Assembly (NCBI GenBank): GCA_945872615.1
Contig: CAMBZZ010000001.1
Coordinates: 1 to 64,000, forward strand
Origin: an uncultured Clostridia bacterium
Lineage (GTDB): Bacteria > Bacillota > Clostridia > Christensenellales > UBA3700
DNA: 64,000 bases
Direction of reading: 5' to 3'
The notes under the pieces are model-generated. The model made no database searches. It was given only the letters and a program-made list of their open reading frames with translations, and was not told the origin of the DNA. Below are positions 8,201-15,087 of the stretch, piece after piece. A program made the translations under genes and the position numbers. Numbering within the stretch: the stretch's first letter is position 1; each line of letters starts with the position of its first letter.

Positions 8201-10112
8201 GGAAGGAAGCTACAAATCTTGCCAAACGTTCAACAAAATATCCTCTATAAAAGTCGTAAAAATCTTCTTTTTTTGCATCAACGCCGACCTGCTCAATGGC
8301 TTTTGTAAAGGAAGATCCGATTAAATCCAACAACAACTTATTCTCTTCCTTTTGCATATTAAAAGGACTATTCCGTCGATTGTGAAGAGTTGCAAAAGGA
8401 GCATTTACGATTTTATACCCTGCGATTTTTGTTTGTAATACCCAAAAATAATCGCTGCGCCGTCCTATCTTATCTCCTATTTGAATAGACCAATTAGGAA
8501 TATTTAAAAGTTCACGATTGAAGATTAGCGTATTACCACCACGGCTTTTTACTTCTTTTATCCGCATGTCTTGCAAAAACAATGGACGGCTGTATGCTTT
8601 ACCTCCAAACACATCGTCAAGATTACAGTTTTTTCTTAGAGCAATAGGTGTTTCCAAATGCGTTTCGCCGTAATCTGTCAAATCATAATAATAATCGGTC
8701 TTATCTGAAAGCGTGTCTATTTCCCCAATGCTTGCAGTTTTATTATATACATAGTCCAACAATGCCGTTCGAATCGTAGAAAGAGTAGGTAAAGGCGCGT
8801 CCAAGGAATAGTTTCCGACAACTGCATCATAGCAGTCTTTATAAGTCTCAATTACGTTATCTATATTGAGTGGCACGTTTTCGATATTTCCATTCCGTGA
8901 GACAAGCTCTTTTAGTTCCATATCTTCGTCTAATATCCAAATGATGTCTCCGTCTTTTGTAAATTGATAAAGATACTTTTGCAAAATAGTACGGGCAATT
9001 GCAATATCTTGTATAACGTCACCTTGCAATTTATCTCTAGTGACAAACTGATCGAAATCGCCTTTTTCAATACGTGCAAGCACTCTGTTTTTATCTATGA
9101 TTTCATAATAATACCCGCTTGCCTTGAGCAAAGCCATATAAGGATATCTATCTTCGGTAAAATTTATAAAAATGACAATCTTGGTGTTATAGCGACGCAA
9201 TGCTATCAACTGTTCCAAAAGTCGTAAGCCTAACTTGTATTCGGTTACGATAAATCCGATTGTTAAATTCCCATTATAGTTTTTTGTTGTGCTTTTATCC
9301 CCAAAAAACAGTTCCTCTTTTCTCTCTACAGTTTCAATCGCCGTCCTGTCCACGTCAAACAGTTTTTTTGCACGCTCAAAAAAACCTTTTTTCACGTCAT
9401 CTGACATATATCCGTTGTATTTATAATAGAATTTTCTGAGTCCTTCTGTTTTTTTTGCTTTCCCGTTTGTAATACGTTCACGGTCGTTATAGGCATTTAC
9501 TTCCACAAAATACTCGTTTAATACAGCATAAGTGGGGCGCAACAACATAATTCGGGTAAATATATCTCTATCGGTTGTTGAACTCATATTTTCGTCAAAT
9601 AATCCGGCCTTGAGCAATATATCAAGTTTAACAAATGTATTTGAACCTTGAATATGCGGGTTTCCTTTCAAAAAACTGTCAACGGAAAGAATTTGCGGGA
9701 TAGAAAGCCGTTTCGCACCATCTTCGTTACGATAAATCAAACCGCTGACTAAAAAATCTTTTCCACGAATCGATTTTTCAGCTTCCTCCAAATACGTATT
9801 TAACCAAATATCATCATCATCTAAAAAAGCGATGTATATGTTCTTATAGTCTTTTTGCAAAAACAAATTCTTTTGCAGAATAAAATGAATAGCGGTATTT
9901 AAGGACCCCGCATAATTGTGGGCATTTTTATTATTGAGAATAGTCGCTCCCGAATTTTTAATCAGCCGTTTTTCTATAGCTTTATTTTCATCCGTCGAAT
10001 CAGTAACAACAATAATCTCATCCGCCTGACGTGTTTGAGACAGCACGGATTTCAATGCTTTTGCAAATAATTCCGTCCTATTTTTCGTTGTAATAATCGC
10101 GATAATTTCCAT
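5262..10112 (-). CDS. 1616-residue fusion: four GT-like modules, kinase-like and methyltransferase modules
   Basis: Modules in order: GT-A family 2 (1-230, FLDDDD near 97-101); a second GT-like module (280-580, WILDEDME near 392-399); a kinase-like module (715-850, LGSGGEGAVF glycine loop at 718, catalytic-loop Asp807 and Asn813 in FDNIKTCNF, DYG at 825); a class I methyltransferase (895-1060, LDYGAGKCKIA, acidic FDIDLD, SNLVLCC); a third GT-like module (1120-1340, QTDSDILYH); and a final GT2 module (1370-1600, NLDNDDYL). No membrane segment or signal peptide is apparent, so it is cytoplasmic. The combination suggests stepwise assembly and decoration of one glycan or glycosylated carrier. The kinase lacks HRD but keeps the Asp, Asn and DYG, so activity is possible. 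It starts 1 nt after the radical SAM stop and overlaps the next gene. Confidence 0.8.
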   Translation of the reverse strand: MEIIAIITTKNRTELFAKALKSVLSQTRQADEIIVVTDSTDENKAIEKRLIKNSGATILNNKNAHNYAGSLNTAIHFILQKNLFLQKDYKNIYIAFLDDDDIWLNTYLEEAEKSIRGKDFLVSGLIYRNEDGAKRLSIPQILSVDSFLKGNPHIQGSNTFVKLDILLKAGLFDENMSSTTDRDIFTRIMLLRPTYAVLNEYFVEVNAYNDRERITNGKAKKTEGLRKFYYKYNGYMSDDVKKGFFERAKKLFDVDRTAIETVERKEELFFGDKSTTKNYNGNLTIGFIVTEYKLGLRLLEQLIALRRYNTKIVIFINFTEDRYPYMALLKASGYYYEIIDKNRVLARIEKGDFDQFVTRDKLQGDVIQDIAIARTILQKYLYQFTKDGDIIWILDEDMELKELVSRNGNIENVPLNIDNVIETYKDCYDAVVGNYSLDAPLPTLSTIRTALLDYVYNKTASIGEIDTLSDKTDYYYDLTDYGETHLETPIALRKNCNLDDVFGGKAYSRPLFLQDMRIKEVKSRGGNTLIFNRELLNIPNWSIQIGDKIGRRSDYFWVLQTKIAGYKIVNAPFATLHNRRNSPFNMQKEENKLLLDLIGSSFTKAIEQVGVDAKKEDFYDFYRGYFVERLARFVASFRRIQGLLSIINDFKYSELFSDGNLQAFIKEASVYLEFNKVACAFESLNYKLHIQSQLLNINEIKAKIEKKFSVSHDALKLLGSGGEGAVFTDGAYVYKYFYKPLKNLNYLKTIGQTFEECEALYPLKYFQVDGIDIIRYPYEKSKPYHGGHIRQFIDLLRFLKKNGCVFDNIKTCNFVVANGKLKLIDYGKSFLPFDTEKYDKSVDRAYELLRYPFLSDEDFKQLIQRYYQGDSLYLDDGCELFKKVVDKRYKEDLHDGKIINLVKQYHPEKILDYGAGKCKIANTLSENYDVSVFDIDLDTVIKRANPSVTVYKLVQDIPSADYDLVISNLVLCCIDNEIAEEVVRNIVRILKLNGRAIISVCNPFFNSVQNTELRTTGLQGNYHISEVFEKHSAENSKIRKEYHRPIEFYRNLFSKYGLRVEQIVEGDGADLDTLMPISEHIIFDCKKISESQVFDNLSLLIKTNPMEYRSVYRNISHIVGSLEKGGRFVRKVVVADLTWTSERVRRYDFDDEETLRTELQRAKSNGLIDDIVYAETDDERIKSLYIKYFGVESTEGHCANGQGLYATLCGFENIKTKYVFQTDSDILYHNEDVNGFIDGLTALKNGAVTVSLSIAKKADSNPIYGCRTEVRTCFLALDRLKNMLPLKNQMIDGVVQSPWHRALDKGLQPKDSVRLSDRNVWFIHPENRKKHEVNFISYAERRVEQNQIPDMQYNQVNLTGDKKDWLQTTTADVVVYIRGYNTPPERLKRMFDSLKVQTYQNFSVVYVDDASQNESADYADCILRYDNYFKSKTVISVFNDTKVGELENFVFVMQNIILNPDCIVINLDNDDYLVNRRAIEIIVNEFHNGAEITCGNCIRYDKPLKTYKIYSFERVWERGGDNIWLHPKCFKRKLFDFINIENDLKIDGLFVDVNTDFAIMLPMIAKSKKNVYIPYILYYFEPSTNNVNRVGKYSETYKQKIKDILLEKAKEREHEC

Positions 10113-10943
10113 TTATTTTTGTTCCCCCACGGTAATATCCTTTGCGTATTTCGTGTCGCCGTCACAATAATTACAAGCGATGGACAACTTTCCGCCATAC
10201 ATTTTTTCCAACTGCTGTCTCAATTGTTTTTTTGGAAGAAAAACCGATATCCCATCATCAGGAATATATCCCAATTTTGTCATAATTGCAGCTCTTGAAC
10301 ACACATAAATCTTACCATCGTAGAAAGATGTGCATCGTTTAATGCTACAATCGTCAAACCTATTGCTGTCACGCAATGTTATTTCGCCAAAATCCTTCCA
10401 GGTTTGATCCTCAAGATATATATACCGTACGCCGAATTCCTTAAATTTATCTATCAATTGTTGCGTTTTTGTATTCGGTAATCTATAATTGCTGATTTGC
10501 ACTACAATTTTACTGCTTGCAATTAACTGCAAAATATTATTAGCCGGAATAATTGTTCCGTTTGTTGTTAATCGTATCGATTTAATTTTTGGTTGATTGT
10601 TTACGTAAGCAATAAATTCGGTCAATCTTGGGTGAAGAAATACTTCTCCACCGTGAATTTTAAGACGATAAAGACTATCTATCTTGGACAACAACTCATT
10701 CAACCAATCAATCAAAGTTGAGATTTCATAGTTTTGTCTGCTATTTATCGCTGGAATTAAATTTGAGCAATGCTTACAACGTAGATTGCATTTAGTTGTA
10801 ATAAACATTTCCAAATAAGGCATTTCAAACTTTCTCTGTACAACTTGGCGAAACCAAATCTGAAAAGACAACAGAAACCTTGAGGTTTTTTTGTTTTCCT
10901 TTTGACAATAATGCAGGCATTCTTTACGATTAATAAGCTTCAT
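10113..10943 (-). CDS. Radical SAM/SPASM-like protein
   Basis: About 276 residues from the ATG at 10943, chosen because GGGGAAAT precedes it; the longer frame start at 10979 falls inside a hairpin. TTKCNLRCKHC (Cys52, 56, 59) is the CxxxCxxC motif that binds the SAM-cleaving [4Fe-4S] cluster. IHGGE (about 96-100) is the SAM-binding GGE motif and TTNGT follows. Extra cysteines in the C-terminal part (CSIKRC, VCSR, CNYC) look like a SPASM-type auxiliary cluster site. Proteins of this type occur beside glycosyltransferases in polysaccharide loci, where they may modify sugars, but the substrate here is unknown. It is the first gene of the cargo operon. Confidence 0.8.
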   Translation of the reverse strand: MKLINRKECLHYCQKENKKTSRFLLSFQIWFRQVVQRKFEMPYLEMFITTKCNLRCKHCSNLIPAINSRQNYEISTLIDWLNELLSKIDSLYRLKIHGGEVFLHPRLTEFIAYVNNQPKIKSIRLTTNGTIIPANNILQLIASSKIVVQISNYRLPNTKTQQLIDKFKEFGVRYIYLEDQTWKDFGEITLRDSNRFDDCSIKRCTSFYDGKIYVCSRAAIMTKLGYIPDDGISVFLPKKQLRQQLEKMYGGKLSIACNYCDGDTKYAKDITVGEQK

Positions 10944-10964
10944 ATTTCCCCAAAAAACAAAAAT

Positions 10965-10991
10965 CCTCGACTTTATCATCGAGGTTTTTTT
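10965..10991 (-). terminator. Attenuator-like hairpin before the cargo operon
   Basis: CCTCGA and TCGAGG (10965-10970 and 10979-10984) form a perfect 6-bp stem with an 8-nt loop. On the minus strand it is followed by ATTTTTGTTTTTT and then at once by the GGGGAAAT ribosome binding site of the radical SAM gene. A terminator-like hairpin between promoter and first gene suggests attenuation. It also has a T-run in the other direction (10985-10991), so it may act both ways. Confidence 0.5.
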
Positions 10992-11460
10992 ATTCGACGA
11001 TAAAATTACATAATCAGAATTTCTTTATGCTGACCTATTGATGCGTCCTAGCATCTGAAAGCCATTTAGGTTTTATCTATTTTATTTATATCACAAATGA
11101 CGATGTAGGTCAAGTTCTTGAATAAATACCAAAATATGTTCAATAAAATCATTGAACACTGATATGAAATACAAATGAAAATTGCAAACGAACAAAAAGA
11201 ATAAAATTTTTGAAAAGTAAAAACAAAATTAGATCTTGCAATAGAAAATATCTTGACCGCAGGTGAAAAAAGCGAGAGTTCAACCAAATAGATAAATAAA
11301 AAGGCGTAATACCAAAAAAATATTACTAACCACAAAGCTATAAACACTAAAATATTATAAAATACTGCGAGCGGCAATTAAAGATGAAAACGAGACATTT
11401 ATTAGCATATGTTGGAATATTCTATGCGATTAATAAAACAATCTTTAAATGGCACTTTCA

Positions 11461-11621
11461 CGGGTGCTTGACATATACAAGCGCGGAGCAAAGCTCCGCG
11501 GTCAAGCACCCGCCAAAACAACTCACTTCAACTCAGATAAAAAGGTCAACTCAAAGCCGAGCGGATCGGGGCGTTCGCCGCTAAACCGCTTTGCGAATCG
11601 CCCCGTAAAACCGCAGTCGGC
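11461..11621. other. Putative replication/nicking origin with two large inverted repeats
   Basis: The first structure (11461-11512) has arms CGGGTGCTTGAC and GTCAAGCACCCG, enclosing a second perfect stem CGCGGAGC-AAA-GCTCCGCG. The second (11556-11621) has nested arms GCCGAGCGG/CCGC..TCGGC and CGGGGCGTTCGC/GCGAA.CGCCCCG with one bulge. Both lie about 460 bp upstream of the HUH Rep gene. Such hairpins are typical of double-strand origins and nick sites used by HUH endonucleases, so I infer an origin (dso or oriT). Copy 2 of the 15-bp direct repeat (11463-11477) lies in the first left arm. The rest of 10992-12084 contains AT-rich sequence with no gene I can support. Confidence 0.55.
11463..11477 (+). 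repeat. 15-bp direct repeat flanking the cargo, copy 2
   Basis: GGTGCTTGACATATA is identical to 1254-1268. Here it forms most of the left arm of the large inverted repeat of the putative origin. Confidence 0.6.
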
Positions 11622-12084
11622 ATTTTTTGAGTTTTGCTCCTTTTTAATTTCTGAGTTTTTTTCGTTTAGTGTTGTTTCGGACGGCGTGTTTTTCACGTCG
11701 TTCTTTTTTGTTTCAACGCATCACAAATTGGCCCTTTTTTTGTCACACGAGTGTTCTGGTATCCATTTATTCATAATGGTATTTTTATGTTGCTTCTTAA
11801 AAACCCAATTTATTTTTTTAATTCGGACAAAAGCTGTCGTAATTAAAAGTTAATCTATAGGCAGGAATAATTTTTAATTGTCGCAAAACCTGCAACAGTT
11901 GGTATGTATTATTTTCTCAAACACAAATTATTTGAAGAAAAAATACAACATAAAAGTTTCGTCACGTTTCAAAATCTGCAACGTGAGCCATGTAGATTAA
12001 GGGCAAACAGAAAAATATTTTTCAAAGTCGCAAAGAACTTGCGAGTTTGAAAGATACAATCTCAATCAAAAAAGGAGGAAAACA

Positions 12085-12999
12085 ATGAACAACCAAGATA
12101 TGAAAATCTACTTTGACGGCAGTCACTACATAGGAATCCCCAAAGGGGCGTTCCCAAGTAAAAAAGGACGAAAAAGACGTGTCGTCAAACCAATGCAACA
12201 AACGCAAAAAGAACAGACGGTTGAAACACCACCCGAAAGCACAAAAGAACGCTTTGAAAAGGCATATAAGGAAAGTCAATCTCTACCAAAGAAAGAACGC
12301 AAAGCCCATATAAAAGAGAAATTGAAAGACCATTTTGATAGCAAAGAAGAATTGAACGCTTTTGTGGATGAAAACGTAGAAAGAGCAAAGACCAACGCAA
12401 TAAAACGCAAGGTACGGCTTATGCGTAAACTACGGCTGCAAGATTGGGACTATTTTTGCACTTTTACCTACTCGGACGACCTTCACACCGAAGAGTCTTT
12501 CCGCAAGAAGCTATCCAACACACTCAAACACCTTGTGGCAAGAAATGGTTGGAAGTACGTAGGAGTTTGGGAGCGTGGCAATGAAACAAACAGACTACAT
12601 TTCCACGGAATATTCCATATCCCAAAGATGATTGGAGAGTTGGAAAAAATAAAGGACTACGATACACGCAACCACCGTATGCAAACCACCTACCAAAACA
12701 CCCACTTTCTCAAACATTTTGGCAGAAACGACTTCAAAGATATAGCCACACAAGATGACGTTGCCGATGCGGCGAAGTATATAACTAAATATATGGAAAA
12801 GTCCGGAGAAAGACTTGTATATGGTGGCAAATTACCAACCTATTTTCTTTCGGACGTGTTGGACGAAGACGTAGCTTGTCCTTACGGAGTGGACGATAGA
12901 AAAGTATTGCTATTCGACAACTTCACTTGTATGAACGAAGGTGAAATACTTGGAAAAGTAAGCAAAGAAGTCATAGACCAGTTGCCTAAGAGCAACTAA
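12085..12999 (+). CDS. HUH-family rolling-circle Rep protein
   Basis: A 304-residue protein, start set by AAAGGAGG 8 nt upstream. FCTFTYSDD (about 124-132) fits Rep motif I. NRLHFHGIFH (about 169-178) contains the metal-binding H-x-H of HUH endonucleases. AAKYITKYMEK (about 229-239) gives the catalytic Tyr (Y232 or Y236) with a nearby Lys. Proteins of this class nick one strand at an origin hairpin and start rolling-circle replication or strand transfer. The first 115 residues are charged and variable. Next to the paired hairpins at 11461-11621 it is the probable replication initiator of the excised circle. No helicase domain is present. Confidence 0.8.
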   Translation: MNNQDMKIYFDGSHYIGIPKGAFPSKKGRKRRVVKPMQQTQKEQTVETPPESTKERFEKAYKESQSLPKKERKAHIKEKLKDHFDSKEELNAFVDENVERAKTNAIKRKVRLMRKLRLQDWDYFCTFTYSDDLHTEESFRKKLSNTLKHLVARNGWKYVGVWERGNETNRLHFHGIFHIPKMIGELEKIKDYDTRNHRMQTTYQNTHFLKHFGRNDFKDIATQDDVADAAKYITKYMEKSGERLVYGGKLPTYFLSDVLDEDVACPYGVDDRKVLLFDNFTCMNEGEILGKVSKEVIDQLPKSN

Positions 13000-13187
13000 A
13001 ATAAATCGTCTTTCGTATCGGGAGCGTAAACGAAAACGTCTTGTCCGTCAAGGGTAAAGTGCATTGTTTCACAACCCTTGACGAACAAGAGTTAAGCAAT
13101 AAAAGAACACAACTTCGACCGTTGTCGTTTATCTCGTTCCCGTCGAAAGACAAACCGAAAACAAAAAATAAAAAGGAGGAAAAACAC

Positions 13188-13391
13188 ATGGAAACAAGCG
13201 TTAAGAAAGTATTTATCGAAAATGCAGAAGACTTCGAGAATTGTTATTTCTTTTCTCCGTCTATCGGCAAAAAGAAAAATATAGACGGCAAAACCTATCA
13301 CGTTAAAAGATATTTCAACGGTGATAGAGATTTTGAAACATCAATGAAAAAGTTTGCAACAAACAATTATTACAAGAAAGGAGAAAAATAG
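13188..13391 (+). CDS. TnpW-like small element protein
   Basis: A 67-residue protein. The start at 13188 is fixed by AAAAGGAGG 8 nt upstream; the longer frame from 13041 lacks one. The segment IDGKTYHVKRYF followed by a charged C-terminal helix recalls TnpW-type transposon proteins (IGKTTYxVxxxF), which lie just upstream of TnpX/TndX recombinases in clostridial elements. The same arrangement is seen here: the stop is separated from the recombinase ATG by 1 nt. Function is unknown; an accessory role in excision is an inference. The similarity is short, so the family call is tentative. Confidence 0.5.
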   Translation: METSVKKVFIENAEDFENCYFFSPSIGKKKNIDGKTYHVKRYFNGDRDFETSMKKFATNNYYKKGEK

Positions 13392-13392
13392 A

Positions 13393-15009
13393 ATGAAACA
13401 GAAAAAATATGTAGCGGGACTTTATTTTAGATTGTCCCAAGAAGATGAGAGGCAAGGCGAATCGGCATCTATCGACAACCAAAGAACGATACTACGTAAA
13501 TACGCCGAAGAACGTGGTTTTGAAATTCACGGCGAGTATATAGACGACGGTATCTCAGGCACAACGTTTCAACGCCCCGAAGTACAACGACTTTTGGACG
13601 ATGCCAAAACGGGAGTCATAAACACGATTATCGTCAAAGACTTATCTCGTTTTGGAAGAAACTACATAGAAGTCGGACAATACATCGACTATGTATTCCC
13701 TGCTTTTGGTATACGCTTCATCGCTATTCAAGATAACGTAGATACGGAAAATCGAGATAGTGGCACAATGGAAATGATGCCTATTATGAACGTTTTCAAC
13801 GAATGGCACGCGGCAAATACGAGTAAGAAGATTCGTGCGGTATGGAAAGCGAAAGCCAATGAAGGTGTATTTCACGGCAAGAAAGCTTGTTACGGCTATA
13901 TTAAGTCAACAAATAATAAAGGTACGTTTATGATAGATGAAGAAGTTGCTCCTATCGTTGTGCGGATTTTTGAAATGTACGCTTCGGGAATCAGTCCGAA
14001 AAGAATATCCGAGATACTAAACGAAGAAAATATTCCTTGTCCCGGACAGTATGCCTTTGAGAAACTCGGTCATAAAGGTAAAACGGGTGATCGCAGGCTA
14101 TGGGGACAGATGACGATTGCTTCGATGTTGAAAAATATGGAATATATCGGACATATGCCACAGTTAAGGTCTACTTCAATTTCCTACAAAAACCATAAGC
14201 GTTACAATAAGGACCAAAGCGAATGGGTTATCGTTCATAATACTCATCCGGCGATTATCTCTCAGGATTTATGGGATAAGGTTCGCGAAAGAGAAAAGTC
14301 CGTTGCACAAGGCAGGAAAACTGCTACAGGATACACTCATCCTTTGTCCGGCTTTCTTTTCTGTGCCGATTGCGGTTGCAAAATGAAGCTGAACAGTGTT
14401 GGAAATAATAAATATGCATTTAATTGCGGCGACCATATGCGTTTTGGCAAAGCAATATGCTTCTCCCATCATATATCTGCAAAGACACTCGAAAAAATAA
14501 TTCTTGACGATATACGTGAGATGGCACAAAGAATCGTCCTCGACGAAAAAACTATTCGCGAAGAGTTTATACATCATAATGCCGAACTTGCCGACACGAC
14601 GATAAAGAAAACCCAAAAGGAATTACAAGCAAAGCAAAAACGTACGGAAGAATTATCTCGCTTGATGCAACTTGCCTACGAGGATAAACTGAAAGGCAAA
14701 ATGCCTGAAGATATTTGTATAAGCTTTATACAAAAATACTCCGAAGAACAAAAAAGACTTGAAACCGAAATATCTACGTTAGAAACCAAGTTGACCGAGG
14801 CTAATAACACAAAACAAAGTGCGGACGATTTTATATGCAACATAAAAAAATATCTCGAAGCTCCTGAACTAACACGTGAAATGTGCTACGAACTAATAGA
14901 ACGCGTAGTGGTCGGCGGACTGCCAAAAATAACGGGCAAAGAACGTGAAATAGATATTGTATACAAAGTGGATATTGCTTCCGTTTTACGTCATAAACTC
15001 AAAAAATAA
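13393..15009 (+). CDS. Large serine recombinase (TnpX/TndX-type), integrase of the element
   Basis: A 538-residue protein, start at 13393 supported by AAAGGAG upstream. The N-terminal resolvase domain has the catalytic serine in YFRLSQED (Ser15), the DDGISGTTFQRP motif and DLSRFGRN (83-90). A recombinase domain follows (KKACYGYI, RIFEMYASGISPKRIS). A zinc-ribbon segment (FCADCGCKMKLN, NCGDHMR) and a coiled-coil region precede a C-terminal segment (ELIERVVVGG...EIDIVYKVD) like the DUF4368 tail of TnpX/TndX. Such enzymes cut attP and attB with a 2-nt overlap. The GT cores at both element ends and the position next to the right end fit this enzyme as the integrase/excisionase. Confidence 0.9.
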   Translation: MKQKKYVAGLYFRLSQEDERQGESASIDNQRTILRKYAEERGFEIHGEYIDDGISGTTFQRPEVQRLLDDAKTGVINTIIVKDLSRFGRNYIEVGQYIDYVFPAFGIRFIAIQDNVDTENRDSGTMEMMPIMNVFNEWHAANTSKKIRAVWKAKANEGVFHGKKACYGYIKSTNNKGTFMIDEEVAPIVVRIFEMYASGISPKRISEILNEENIPCPGQYAFEKLGHKGKTGDRRLWGQMTIASMLKNMEYIGHMPQLRSTSISYKNHKRYNKDQSEWVIVHNTHPAIISQDLWDKVREREKSVAQGRKTATGYTHPLSGFLFCADCGCKMKLNSVGNNKYAFNCGDHMRFGKAICFSHHISAKTLEKIILDDIREMAQRIVLDEKTIREEFIHHNAELADTTIKKTQKELQAKQKRTEELSRLMQLAYEDKLKGKMPEDICISFIQKYSEEQKRLETEISTLETKLTEANNTKQSADDFICNIKKYLEAPELTREMCYELIERVVVGGLPKITGKEREIDIVYKVDIASVLRHKLKK

Positions 15010-15013
15010 ATGA

Positions 15014-15050
15014 AAAAGTGTATGCTTAATTACGATTCATACACTTTTCT
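15014..15050 (+). terminator. Terminator after the element recombinase
   Basis: AAAAGTGTATG (15014-15024) pairs with CATACACTTTT (15038-15048) across a 13-nt loop, 5 nt after the recombinase stop. The right arm includes the CGATTCATAC sequence also found at positions 1-10, which is part of why that edge is read as a related element end. Confidence 0.65.
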
Positions 15051-15062
15051 ATTGATATTCAT

Positions 15063-15087
15063 AGTGTCCATAAATATATGTTACAGT
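15063..15087. other. attR: right junction of the 14.8 kb element
   Basis: The half-site AGTGTCCATAAA...TGTTACA (15063-15085) is followed by the GT core (15086-15087) and then by recombinase sequence GTACAAGTTAGACC. It is the inverted partner of 263-285. Confidence 0.8.

Larger units (their letters stand above)
261..15087. mobile_element. 14.8 kb integrative element with TnpX-type recombinase, HUH Rep and cargo operon
   Basis: The boundaries come from the split recombinase gene. The left end reads GT then TGTTACA...TTTATGGACACT (263-285). The right end reads AGTGTCCATAAA...TGTTACA then GT (15063-15087). The two half-sites are inverted copies with 3 mismatches in 23 positions. Joining them predicts a palindromic attP around a GT core, as expected for a large serine recombinase, and the empty site would be TTTTG-GT-GTACAAG. 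The element encodes its own serine recombinase next to the right end, a TnpW-like protein, an HUH Rep with a hairpin-rich putative origin, a sigma-like regulator at the left end and a six-gene cargo. No relaxase, coupling protein or type IV secretion genes are present. It could be a mobilisable element or an integrating rolling-circle replicon. Confidence 0.85.

Noticed and set aside
11066-11377. Hydrophobic minus-strand frame of 103 residues
   Set aside because: AT-rich DNA often gives Phe/Ile/Leu-rich frames; no ribosome binding site and no recognisable family.
11449-11853. Plus-strand frame of 134 residues across the putative origin
   Set aside because: Its sequence is set by the large inverted repeats; no start signal is present. 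The DNA structure is the better explanation.
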